Part shown: one piece after another, positions 48,401 to 59,292 of the stretch
How positions within the stretch are numbered: the stretch's first letter is position 1
Layout: each line of letters opens with the position of its first letter
Source of the DNA: Balanoglossus misakiensis
Lineage: Eukaryota > Hemichordata
Length of the DNA stretch: 64,000 nt
Assembly (NCBI GenBank): GCA_040954595.2
Contig: CM082597.2
Coordinates: 3,100,001 to 3,164,000, forward strand
Direction: 5' to 3'
Notes under the pieces: generated by a model
Database searches by the model: none
Seen by the model: only the letters and a program-made list of their open reading frames with translations
Told to the model about the DNA's origin: nothing
Made by a program: the position numbers and the translations under genes

Positions 48401-51400
48401 CAAGATATGTTATACAGTGGAACGTTTCTACTAAGTACATCTTCTGGAACAAAAATCTGTCCGTGATAAAGAGGCAGTCCTGATTAGAGAGGTGTCCTTA
48501 ATGTGTAGTCTAGTATCTTGCCGTATTTTGTTGGCTCTGCTTCCAAAACTAATGCTGAGTTGCTCAGTTTTGGAAGCAAAGCGGGCAAAATACAGCTAGA
48601 TACTAGACTACTTAATGTGGTACTCTGGTTTTTGTCTCAGTCATCATTAGGACTATACACTACACTTTATTTAAGTTCTGACCTAGAAAGTGAGAATGCA
48701 CCACCTGTGAAAGAAGGTCATTCGAGTCGGGTTTCCGTTCTGATACACAGGAACGACTCCAGTATGTATCCAGTATTTAAAAGACTCATGGATTGGATTG
48801 GTGTCGTGACAATGTAGCTATGTGTGCATATCGTAATTTCACCCTGAAACTGAGTAGTCACTCGGAACTGCACACAGCTGTCGTTGTTACTAGGGGGTTA
48901 CTAAGTGGAACGACACAATTTGATAGGTTCCCTGTGTGCGGCATGACTGATCAGAAAGTGTACTGTTACTGTATAAAAATTTTCTGTGATAAATTTCCCG
49001 TAACAGGAGATGTATCAATTCTAATTTCCTTGTTATTGGTAATATGAAGCAAAGTTTGATTATAGACATCTTTATTTTCAATAAATATTTCTTGTAAAAT
49101 TTGACAAGTAAATCATGTCTGATAATCTCAGCGGAAGTTTAATAATAACCATCTTTAGTTTTAAAAAATATTTAACAAATATATATCTAAAAGTGGTAAT
49201 CTTTCCTGTTTCTATTTTCATTTACCGGTAATGTTCTGATACAGTTTAGACCAAACAGTCAACAATAATTTGGTCATCTACCGATAGTATGCCAGTTTGG
49301 TGGAATTAGGAACACACTCTAACATACAGACATACATGTACATGTACTGTCATACTCTAAGGAGTTTAGCTCTCTGTGCGTCAGCTTTCTTGTGGATTCA
49401 AGACGTCTTGGGAACTGGTCTACACATGTATTTTCCATGTTTATGAGTTTTAAACATGTAGGCCTGTAATTGTATGTCCTTGGGGGACTGGCTATTTTCG
49501 GCTTAACCTCATGGGAGGTGGTCAACTTCAGACAATAACCAGAGCTGCAAAATGGCAGATTTTTACTGTGCATGTACACTGTGTGAATATATACAGACAC
49601 ACGCAGTGTACGACCCACTCTATGTGGCCAGTTGACTTCACAGTGGTATGATTGAAAATCCAACCGTTTTCCGTGCATGCATATATATACAGCAAACTGC
49701 AAAAACACAAAAACCATTCTCCATATTACCACCGGCATTCTAAACAATGACTGTGCTGTCCTGCTCCAGCAGTGGCTCTATCCGGGTGTCACGTCCAGTC
49801 ATCCGGCAAAATTTAATCCGTGCATCAGTATTTTGTCTGGGAAAAGACTGTGGGTAGATTACCTCGGAATGCATTCAATTGTCGTTCCCTTTTTTTTCTG
49901 CCCGCTGAAAAAGAAGTCTAGTCAAGTCTCTTGCACAATAAGTCAGTGCGTCTGTATGCGTGAACTCCTTTTCACCCTAAGGCCAATTAGCTCAGTTTTC
50001 TACAGTCCTGGTTAGGATAGTGAACAGAATGCTTTGGTACAGAGCAAGTGAAAATAGTTTAGTCTGAATAGAATAGTAGAAATCTTCAGAATGTTGTCTG
50101 TAAAAGCTCCGCACCATTCATGGGAACCATTTCTATCTCCATGAGAAACCAAGCCCTTTCAATGAAGTTATTTTAATAATACCAATATTATATAATGATA
50201 TTGTGCATGATTAGATAGTGAGGTCAAGTGTTTATTGTTCCGCTACATAATTTTAACTTTTTGAATTTTATGAATAAATCATGTCAAAACAGAATGTAAA
50301 ATACATATTATAATATGCTGTTTTTGTTTCATTTTTTATGACAGCTCCACCGACTTTCATAGAAACATCCCCCTCTAGAGTAATATTCACTCCAGGCAGC
50401 GACATGACCTTGATGTGTCGGACGTCAGGGTCACCGCGCCCGACGATCACGTGGCAGAAAGACGATGAAGTGATACGCTCAGGACCGAGAACCGAAATCG
50501 GGGATGAGACCCTCACGTTGCATAAAGTCGGAGTTGAGGACAGTGGAGCGTATACCTGCACAGCTGCGAGTGACGCGGGGAGAAATTCTAAAACGATCCG
50601 AGTGATTATCCAAGGTATTCAAGAGCGATTAGTTGTGAAATTTTTGTGCGAAGATATTTGCTTGCACATTTTTCTCTAATTAATGAAGATGGAGAGAATA
50701 GATCTACTCTGGAATAAAATGTCACATGCAGACTACTACATGTACATTGTTCTATGGAAAATTGACTTAGGATTCATGTGAATATTTGGGAATTTTTCGC
50801 AAGTGGTTTTGTTTGTACCATGATGCATCCAAATTTGGGGTTTCACCTATTCTAGAGGGAGCTTTTATTTGTTACTGATTGGCAGTTTGTTAAAAATATT
50901 TCAGAAATCAAATGAAGATTCATAAAATAAGTTACGGCTTTTGGATGACTCGCACCCAAGAGAAGCAAAAGCAATGATTCTAGATAGCTTTCACAGATCC
51001 TGAGAAAATCAATGGCTGCTTTGAGGTCTGGTAACCATATCAACACTCGTGTTTCAGGTCCTCCCCACTTTGTGGTCACACCGCAAAACATCACAGTCCA
51101 AGAAGACGACAAGGCCATCCTGGAGTGTGTCGCTGTCGGAGCGCCCCCAACCATCACGTATCGCTGGTACAAGAACAACATTGAAATCGAACGGCTGGCA
51201 AACTTGAAGCATCGACTTCAGATGTTGTTGCAGGGATCCATGCTCATCACCACTGTGCATCTCAGCGATCAGGGTGTCTTCACCTGTCGCCCTGACAACG
51301 GGGTGGGCGTGCCGCCGTCCGCCTCGGCCTACCTGACTGTACTTCGTAAGTGAGAAATTACCCAGGCTATCATCCCTGTGTTCCTTGACAAATGGAGCAG

Positions 51401-54400
51401 TCCTATTGATTTGCTGTGTTGCTAAGATACTGAATAAAGGCCAAAGTTACAGGCAGCCGTATTTTAGTTTTAATTCTTTGGGATTTTTGCAGCTGAAATG
51501 TTCCCAGTGAAAAGCTACCCCATACTTGTACTTGGTCAGTATCATCACAAATGGCCATGTTAAAGCATGCAGCTGTTGACACACTTAAACCACACTATCA
51601 GTTCTCAACTTAATCCAAGATTCTAAATTTATCAGTAAGGCCACGGCTGAGGTCAGATTCAGGACAGGCATGAAGAACCTTGAAACTAAATCAGGCTATG
51701 CAATCAATAGTCCTCTAGTTGGCGCTGTTTCAAGGAGCAAGTTAGTTGTGTGTGTAAATATATGGTTAAAGCAAGGCACAGAATTGGGATGCTTTCAACA
51801 ATATAGTATTCACATATACACAAGCAGTAAAGCTAAAAACGTTATGAAGGTATGTTATGCTATTACGTATACTGGGGAATTTTTTCCACCACATTTCATG
51901 GCTTTGCCATTTTGTTGCAGATCCTGCATCTGTAGTCAATATGCCAGCAACAACCTACATACCAAAGGGATTAAAGGGGATTATCCCCTGTCCTATCCGA
52001 TCTAATCCACCGTTATCGTACGTGACCTGGACCAAAGACTGGGAAGATCTTCTGCCCGAGGAGATTCCGCGGTACAGTGTCACGCAGAATGGTCAACTGC
52101 AGATCAAAGATATCAAGGAGGAGGACGAGGGACGTTACACATGTACGCCGTACAATGATCTCGGCACACGTGGAGAGTCGCTGCCGATGTATGTGTTTGT
52201 AGAAGGTGAGAAATCTTTCACGGATTATGAATAACACTGGTTGTGCTGCATTCTGGTGATACACAACTCCACAAGCTGTTGTGAAAAAAGGGTTAAAGGC
52301 CTTGCTCAAGAGTGGGTCAAATCTTTTGTTTCCAATAAACAGTTACGTGTGAACACAAAGGCTTTCTTGTTTGCCTTCTGTACTGATGTGAAGATGCACA
52401 ATTTAGGTTGTGCACGACATTTCCTATGTATGGCATCAAGATACTACAACCCACAGGGTCAGATCTCTTGGTTTTTCATGTGCCTGTTGTATGTGTTTTG
52501 AATTCAAAGCAATTTTTGTTGACATGAGAGTATACTAAGATTCTGTTCCTTTTTTTCTCACCCCCAGACCCACCCGTTTTCACCGTCCGACCTCACAGGG
52601 TTTACCAGAGAGAGGTGGGACAGCAAGTGACGTTTCATTGCGCTGCAAAGGGTACACCGGAACCCACCATTAAATGGCGGAGGGTAAGTCTGAAAAACTG
52701 AGGATTCTTTGCTGACCGATAGCTATCATCAGAACAGCACATACCATGTGACTATCATGTTCACTTACAGTTGCATGCACAATTCGTATCAATTCAATTT
52801 AATAGCTGAATTTTGGTCATTTTTCTAAGACATGAAAATATTTGAGGCATCAAATGTTTCTATTCTTGCCACAGGCCGATGGCACGGAACCTAAAGACCG
52901 CACCTACTACAACAACGGGCATCTGACCATATCGTATCTACGCAAGGAGGATCATGGGAAATATGAGTGCCTGGCTGTGAACAAGGTGACCACCATTGTC
53001 ACGGCAACAGAACTCATAATAGAAAGTATGTGAATTTTTCATTTCTGAAAAGATTTTTTAACTTTCTTGATATTGTATATGTTTAAAATGGTTTGAAGAA
53101 TGAAATTTAAATTGTCTGCTGTTTGCAGAGAAGCAAAATTATAAAATTCATATAGTCATAAAAATGGTATTTGTGTCATTTCAGATACCACACCACATGC
53201 ACCAACAAATGTAACAGTGACAGCTGGTATCTATGCAGCTCTGGTGTCATGGTTACCAGCGTACAATGGCGGATTACCTCAACGCTATGAAATATGGTGA
53301 GTCAAAAAACAAATTAGGAATCAGCAGACCTATATGTGATGTTGAATATATGTATGTATGTATGTGTGTGTGAATCAGTCAATCAATGACTATACATGTC
53401 ATCCGACAGGTTCAAGAAGTTACACAGTGATGACTGGAACAAAGTGAAAATAGCTGATGAACAGGCAACTTCTGTGATCCTGTATAATCTGGATCCTAAG
53501 ACAGACTATGAAGTCAGTATTCTGGCCAAGAACTCACTGGGCGATTCTCTGTTTAGCGACGTTGTTTATCTGACCACAAAAGGTATGTTGATTAGTTATT
53601 GTTTCTCAGAATATTATTTTCAATAAATTGTTAAGTTCTACTCCAAAAAAATCCAAACACAGACTACTGTAATTTTCTACAATCATGATTTTGAAACGTT
53701 TCTAAAATCTCTTTTTTCTTCTTTTTCAGAGCAAGGTCAGTATGTTCCCTTTCCCACTGAAAGCACCGGTTTGTTGCCACGGATACCAGCCCATGGTCCC
53801 ACAGGTACCCATCCCTTCCCATCACACTAACCCACTGTAACCGTAGTAACTAGAATAATTTGCATAAAATTAGTATGCTGGCTGTAAAATATGAGCATGA
53901 ACAAATGTTGCATTGTGTCAAGACTTCGGTGCACATTGGCTACCCATAGTTCTCTTGTCGACAAATTTGCATGTCATGTGACCCATCTGGCCCAAATGTA
54001 TTACCGGTAGTATTCAAATCTATGAGATCCGTTGAAAGCATATTTGGATAACTGAAAATGGCAATGGTAAAGACACACACACTGACAAATTTTGAGCTTC
54101 CATTCAATTGGATTCTGAAAATTAATCAAATGTTCTTTCCTTGAGTTTGTAGAGAAAATGAAGACTGAACTCTAGTTATATTGCCATAAGATGATTTCCA
54201 AGCAAACAAAGCAGGGAGATTTTCACCACATCAATTCTCTCCCCTCCCCACCCCCCTCCCCCTTCTGTTTGTGACACCATCACATTTTAATAAGCACAGT
54301 TTGGATTGAAAATCACACTGACACTAAAAACCATCAGAACAAGAAAAAACTTCAAACCCCAAATTTAAAACAATTTCTGATTAGCTAATTAGTGGCCCGA

Positions 54401-57400
54401 AGATTTTAAAACGGGTGAAAATGTTTTGTCTAATTTGCACCCGAGTTGTGATGCAGTGCACTGTACTAACACTAACAACATGTAGAAACAGCGTAAGTTG
54501 GAAAAATTTGGGGGGGTATTTTGTGCATGTTCGAATGTGCATGACTGTCAAAGTCTGATACATGTTGGTCCAATGTAGTCTTTACACATTTGAATGCGTC
54601 CATGCTTATTGTTCTCTGGGTGTTCTCACCACTATGCCTGCATAGGAACGCGACCCAATCCACCGCAGTCTGTCCGCGTCAACGAAACCGAGACCGGATT
54701 GGTCATCTACTGGGAGGCGCCACTGAACTCGTCCAATCCGATCGTGCGTTACATCGTAGAGTATCGAGAAGTGGAGCAAGACTGGATCATATTGGAGGAG
54801 AACGTCCCGGCTTCCGAGCCGTGGTTCATTCCCGAGACACTGAAACCGGCAACACATTATTCATTCCGTGTGTTTGCTCTGACGGAGACGGCGTTCAGTG
54901 AGCCTAGTTCAGTGGTGATGGCTTACACAGGAGGTGAGCAGACATTTTATTCCAGAACATCTTCCAGGGTTCCTGTATTTTGCACCAGACTTGCTTTATT
55001 CAAAATATTGGTCCAGCCACATAGCCATGACTTTTAAAATTGAAGATATAGCAAAGTTGAGCATGAAAGAAGCCAACAAATTATCTATTGATAGGTTTTA
55101 TGAAAAGTGAATGTGATGTCTCCCGAACCTAAAATGTAGGACCAATCAGCTTACTGCATGAGACATAAAATTCTACCGGGTTCCTCCAGTGGCTTCTAGT
55201 TAAGCATTCCAGCATTTGTACAGTATTTTAGAACATGAGTATTCTTATTCTGTCTTGCAGACATTGCTGTGTACAACAGCCAAGACAGTTTCCCAACACC
55301 GGTGGTCGTAGCAGTTGTGGGTGCTCTGTGTTTTCTAGTTGTCATTTCACTGCTCACTGCTTTGGCCGTCATCAAAATCCATAGAAAACGCAAAGAGAAG
55401 AAACGTGTTAGTTTTGGTAAGTATTTTAGTGAGGAAGATCTCCTGATCATATTTTCTTTGCATTCCAATTTGGGGGAAGTGTTTGCCAAAATTAAAAGTT
55501 TAAGTTTTCTAATTTCTCAATCCGTCTTTCAGTACGCTGTATCTATGTTAATAGTGATAAAAATGTTCATTCTCATTTCAGCTAATGCCATTGAGGCCAG
55601 CAAGAACTCAGGTTCGAGGTAAGTTAGCCTTTGAACTAAGTTATCGGAAAAGCTTTTACAGTTATTTGAGCTGAAAAACATATAGATTACAACGTCAGAT
55701 TACAGGAGTTCTTATTTATTTAATGTTAGATATTCTTTCGTCAGTGCATTCACTTGCTGTGTTTCTCATGTTTCATATCCAGCCCACATGACGATGCCCA
55801 CAGGAGACATCATCTACCAACGTTGAAACCCATCCTGATGCCATTCTTCCGGCGCTTGAAGGAAAAGTTCCGGAAGAGGGACGAGGGTAAAGGAAATCCG
55901 GACGATGCCGGATGCCAGAAAGTGAACAAAGGTGTGACAGTCAATGACTCCATCTTCGGCGAGAGAAGTCTGTTTCCGAAGAAATACAAAGTTCCGGCGA
56001 ATCGCGTGGAAGTTAATTTCTCGGGTCCCATCAGCAAGATAAGTCGCAGCGCTGACGGGAAATTCGTCGTACGTGCAGAAAACGACTACGTAGAAGATGT
56101 GTCGCAATCCAGGCCAGATTTACTGCCAGATTACCATGACGACATAGCTGGCGTGTTTGCGGGAAGCAGTGATTCTACCTCGTCGTTCACCACTGATGAA
56201 AACTGCACCGCGACAACCGGGGGCTCTGATTCGCAGCTGAAAGCGCCGGCGGGGCCAAAGGTCACGTACGTGGCCCCGCAAACTGTATACAAACCAGAAG
56301 AGGTCTACACCAGCAGTCCAGCAGAGGGGAACGATGGCAAGCCGCTGGAGATTACAGATGTCAGTTCTGTGAGGATGAATCCGCATGAAATTTCCGGTTG
56401 GGAGAAATGGACGAAAGAGGAAGTGTACGAAATAATGCATCGTATGCAGGAACTGGGATATGATAGTGCGTATGGCGCATATGATTTAGAAAGTGTATCG
56501 AATGGCAATGATGATGACTATGAGTTCATCGAGGATTATGATGCTCAATCTGGACGATCAGATTCGCATTCTCAGCTCGCGAGTGTGCGAAGGACTGCGC
56601 CGCCATTTTCCTCTCAGTCCCAAGAACAGCTTGAAAGGCCACGTATGGCACACGATTCAGGGAGACCTCACTCTTCCATGACAGAGTTGTTGTCAAGGCG
56701 ACCATCCCAACGACAACCGATCTACTCACCTAGTAGATCGTACGCGAGCACAAATTCGTCACTGTCGACTTTGAGGAACGTCGGCTCGATACGAGAGCTA
56801 CCAGACAGCACGTCCCAGCAGACGATTTGCGTCGATGTGCACTGTCCCGACGAGGATATGCAATTTGCCGGGGCGGGCGATTATGTTACGATTCAGGCAC
56901 CGACCTACTACGATGAAGTTCGCGTCAATACCCCTATACGGCGTAACGAGATCACACCTGTTGCTCCAATAAAGCCCCTGCGCTACAGCGTTTCTGTAGA
57001 TTCGGTCGACTTCATGCCGCAACAACTAATGTTGACTCCAGAAGAACTGAAATGTATCGCAAAACCACGGCTTTCCTTGACTCCTTCGACTGACACGGTC
57101 AATACCAACGACACCTTGCAGGAAACAATGAAAGAAAAAGATGCGACTTTAACCGATTTACGCAAAACTTTTCCAGCGCTTGAAAACATTTCAAACGGTA
57201 ACTCGTCACCCGCCAGCCGGGCTAGTATCACTTCCACGAACAGTAGCGGGCGGGGGAGTCGAACGACGACGTTATCGCGTTCCTCTCGCGGTGGTTCGTA
57301 TCACCAGCAGGAATCATTCACTCCCAGCATTAGCAGCGGGATCGGAAGTCACACCGCATCGCACAGCATCGCGTCGTTCCACCCGCGGTCAGTCTCGCAA

Positions 57401-57805
57401 CTCAGCGAAATGGACCAAAACAGTCTGGACTCTCCGTTTTCGGACAAATCTTCCCCGTTCAGCTTGCATCAAAAGGACAATTCCATCGACGAAAATTACG
57501 AATTCGACACTCAGCCTCTGCAGTCGGAACTCTTAGCAGCCCTGAAGCAGATCTCCATCAAGTCTTCCAAATCGGCACCAAAGAAGAACCTCATCGCGTA
57601 CCGAAAGAAGGGATTCGAACCCAAGATTAGAGAGTTGATCCCAAAGGTTAAGACCCTCCCCCAGTACGAGGACACTGAAGCCAGGTGTGCGAAACTGAAA
57701 GAGGAATTTCTGGAATATCAACGAAAACAGGGAGTTGAAAGAAGGAAATCATCGCAAACAGACCAACAATGTGAAACGAACTATGAAACCACCACAATGG
57801 TTTAA
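33440..57805 (+). CDS. IGSF9: IGSF9/turtle-type cell-adhesion receptor (5 Ig, 2 FN3, one TM)
   Basis: Exons: 33440-33509, 41363-41698, 50345-50614, 51058-51345, 51921-52205, 52568-52683, 52875-53025, 53185-53296, 53410-53582, 53730-53804, 54646-54933, 55261-55416, 55582-55618, 55783-57805; 4380 nt, 1459 residues, frame intact. Signal peptide 1-23; Ig1 25-135 (GASL-like RASLEI, DDGWYEC, NGTW); Ig2 to about 225; Ig3 to 321; Ig4 to 416 (IIPCPIRSNPP, TCTPYNDLGTRG, hallmarks of this family); Ig5 to 505 over two exons; FN3 about 506-600 and 627-721; TM about 736-759; then a 700-residue Ser-rich cytoplasmic tail, mostly one exon, ending TTMV, a class I PDZ ligand. The family guides dendrite and axon patterning and synapse adhesion. 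IGSF9 and IGSF9B are vertebrate paralogues, so the symbol denotes the group. The first exon is the least certain. Confidence 0.92.
34507..34561. mobile_element. Half copy of the 105-bp palindromic element
   Basis: TAGTCTAGTA, a short insert, then TCTAGGCGTATTTTGTC and GCTTTGCTTCCAAAACTAA match the left arm of the intact element at 48506-48610. The right arm is missing. Confidence 0.65.
35765..36157. mobile_element. 393-bp foldback (hairpin) element
   Basis: The left arm from ACCGTTGTCATTTTAGC onward pairs with the right arm ending GCTAAAATGACAACGGT. Pairing continues inward through TCAGCATAAAAATCTCAG, a looser section, and the TCTGTATCAACA and GCAGGA segments, so most of the element is one imperfect stem of roughly 170 bp with a short central loop around 35.93-35.99 kb. 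No coding frame. A clear target-site duplication was not found. Confidence 0.75.
41795..41882. mobile_element. piggyBac-like MITE, copy 1
   Basis: An 88-bp element starting CCCTTTCACC and ending GGTGAAAGGG, flanked by TTAA on the left (41791-41794) and TTGA, one base off, on the right. The internal block TGGATTTGGACTGAACCATG matches copy 2. TTAA targets with CCCTTT ends are typical of piggyBac-derived MITEs. Confidence 0.8.
44314..44398. mobile_element. piggyBac-like MITE, copy 2
   Basis: An 85-bp element, CCCTTTCACCCCCAT to GGTGGTGAAAGGG, with perfect TTAA on both sides (44310-44313 and 44399-44402). It has no coding capacity and would have been moved by a transposase in trans. Confidence 0.85.
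47628..48400. mobile_element. 773-bp non-autonomous DNA transposon with long inverted repeats
   Basis: It begins AGGCTAGTTATACTTTGCG and ends with the exact reverse complement. The arms (about 47628-47800 and 48150-48400) pair over most of their length, including a GAAAC-rich stretch (CGAAACAACGAAACAGCG). A 6-bp duplication CAAGAT flanks it (47622-47627 and 48401-48406). The right arm has an internal insertion of about 100 bp relative to the left. There is no transposase frame; small open frames inside are not convincing. Confidence 0.82.
48506..48610. mobile_element. 105-bp palindromic MITE with 9-bp target duplication
   Basis: It starts TAGTCTAGTATCT and ends AGATACTAGACTA, an exact inverted pair. 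The two arms meet around TTTTGGAAGCAAAGC and its complement with a short loop. The 9-bp CTTAATGTG is repeated on both sides (48497-48505 and 48611-48619). The element can fold into one hairpin over nearly its full length. A half copy lies at 34507-34561. Confidence 0.88.
53349..53372. repeat. (TATG)/(TG) microsatellite
   Basis: A short TATG run turning into TG units, in the intron splitting the first FN3 domain of IGSF9. Confidence 0.7.
55783..57805 (+). other. Large cytoplasmic-tail exon of IGSF9
   Basis: A single 2023-nt exon encoding 673 residues of the intracellular region. It opens with a basic stretch (FFRRLKEKFRKRDEGK), has many Ser/Thr-Pro and SSSR/SRSSRG-like low-complexity segments, acidic DDDYEFIEDYD, a WEKWTKEEVYEIMHRMQELG helix, and a C-terminal KLKEEFLEYQRKQG helix before the terminal TTMV. 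The tail is predicted mostly disordered and suited to scaffold binding. Confidence 0.88.
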
Positions 57806-59226
57806 TATGAAAAGATATTTATAATTTCTCTCGTACAGATCTATGGAAACCTGGATTTCTCGGATCTGTGCTACATGAAGTTTTGAACTACTAAAAAGGT
57901 GTAATATAATTTTGTACATTACCATTCCATTCTACATTGAAGTATTTTCCAAAGAATTATTTGAAAACATTTTCGTCAAATAATTCATCCAAGTGCTGCT
58001 TCAAAACTTATTCCATATTGTGTCTTTTATTGAATTGTGTTCTTGTTTCTGTTGTGTTTTCCCCAACTTTCAACACCACAACATTTTGTGGTGTGATGTG
58101 CTGGATACATTTACGTGGAATTTGTCTTCCCAATTCTCAAAAGAGAATTAACTTTTTTTATTTCTTTTTGTAAATCATGTACTTGAAATTGGCAATACAG
58201 GGTTTTATTTGACCAATTCTCAGTTCTGACACATCCACAAAGTTCAGAGGTCACCATCCTGGTAATTTAAATGCAGGAGAACATAATATTCATTCGCTAT
58301 GTTTTATAATTCTTTCCAAAAATGCATTTTGCGAAAAGGCCATTATGAATTTTGTTCTGTGCAGTCAAAATGAACAAACATATCAACATTTATCAGTATT
58401 TTTATTACAGTCATTTTACCATTCCACAAAACTTTACTTGTACATGACTTCTTTGCATATCACACATGACCAATGACATCATAAAGATTATTTTATATTT
58501 GTTTGTTTTTATTTCAGAGATATATTAGTTTTATTTCCAATTTGTTTTGTTACATTTGTAAGTTTATGTATTAGAGGTTTTTTCCTTTATTTTTTATTTA
58601 CATTCGTTCGTTCTTAGCACAAAGTTTGGTTCCACAAAATCTGTGTTCTCATTTGAGTGTGTTGTGTTCACCAGGGGAGAGAAATTGGCCAGAAAATCTT
58701 AGCCTCTGCACAGAATAGTGTGGGCATAGCTTACCAGCCATGATCATTGGATTGTCACAGTACAGGACATACACACAATGTACTATACTTTACTCAAAAG
58801 CATTTCTGCAACTCATATTTCAGTCAGTACTTAATTTTGTACAAGTTAGAAAAACTTTCCAAAGTTTATTTATATTTTATTACATTTGTAGATTTGATAC
58901 AGCTTTCTCTCTTGATGTAGTTTACAAATACTTTGATTTTATTTAATCAAGACAATTTTTTTTACATGTCTCAGGTTTGAATTTTAGGCGAGTTGGCACC
59001 ACAAAATTGTGTGGACCAACCCCTGTTCCCCATCCCCAAGTAGCTGTTATTATGTTGGATACTTTTGTTCATAGGTTGAACTTGAACTTACATGTATTTG
59101 TAAGAGAAATAAGGAGAGAAGAGCCAGTATTTTTTTCCATTTTTGGCAAATTTTATTTCGTGTAAAGTTGCTGCTGATGTCAGCTGTCTGCAAAGATTGC
59201 AGTGAATGTATTTATTCAAATGTGTG

Positions 59227-59232
59227 AATAAA
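59227..59232 (+). terminator. Poly(A) signal of IGSF9
   Basis: AATAAA about 1.4 kb past the stop at 57805. Its expected cleavage point (10-30 nt on) falls at or next to the opposite-strand signal. Confidence 0.55.
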
Positions 59233-59256
59233 TTTCCTTTTCCATAACAGACATTT

Positions 59257-59262
59257 TTATTA
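59257..59262 (-). terminator. Poly(A) signal of ASCC2
   Basis: AATAAA on the minus strand, 31 nt past the stop codon (59293-59295). It faces the plus-strand IGSF9 signal, with 24 bp between them. Confidence 0.65.
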
Positions 59263-59292
59263 TGTATGCACTCATTTAGTTACTGTCTCTAA

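Larger units (their letters stand above)
41699..50344. other. Intron 2 of the IGSF9 gene (8.6 kb)
   Basis: Between the Ig1 and Ig2 exons. It contains two piggyBac-like short elements (41795-41882, 44314-44398), a 773-bp foldback element (47628-48400) and a 105-bp palindrome (48506-48610). A G run lies at about 46881-46893. Overlapping open frames on the minus strand at 42132-42573 have no recognisable domain. No nested gene is supported. Confidence 0.6.
57806..59292. other. Opposed 3' UTRs of IGSF9 and ASCC2
   Basis: AT-rich noncoding DNA after the IGSF9 stop, probably its 3' UTR of about 1.4 kb, ending near the signal at 59227. The ASCC2 3' UTR on the other strand is very short (about 50 nt). 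Open frames inside have no domain features. Confidence 0.65.

Noticed and set aside
54606-54857. Minus-strand open frame opposite the second FN3 exon
   Set aside because: Shadow of a well-supported IGSF9 exon.
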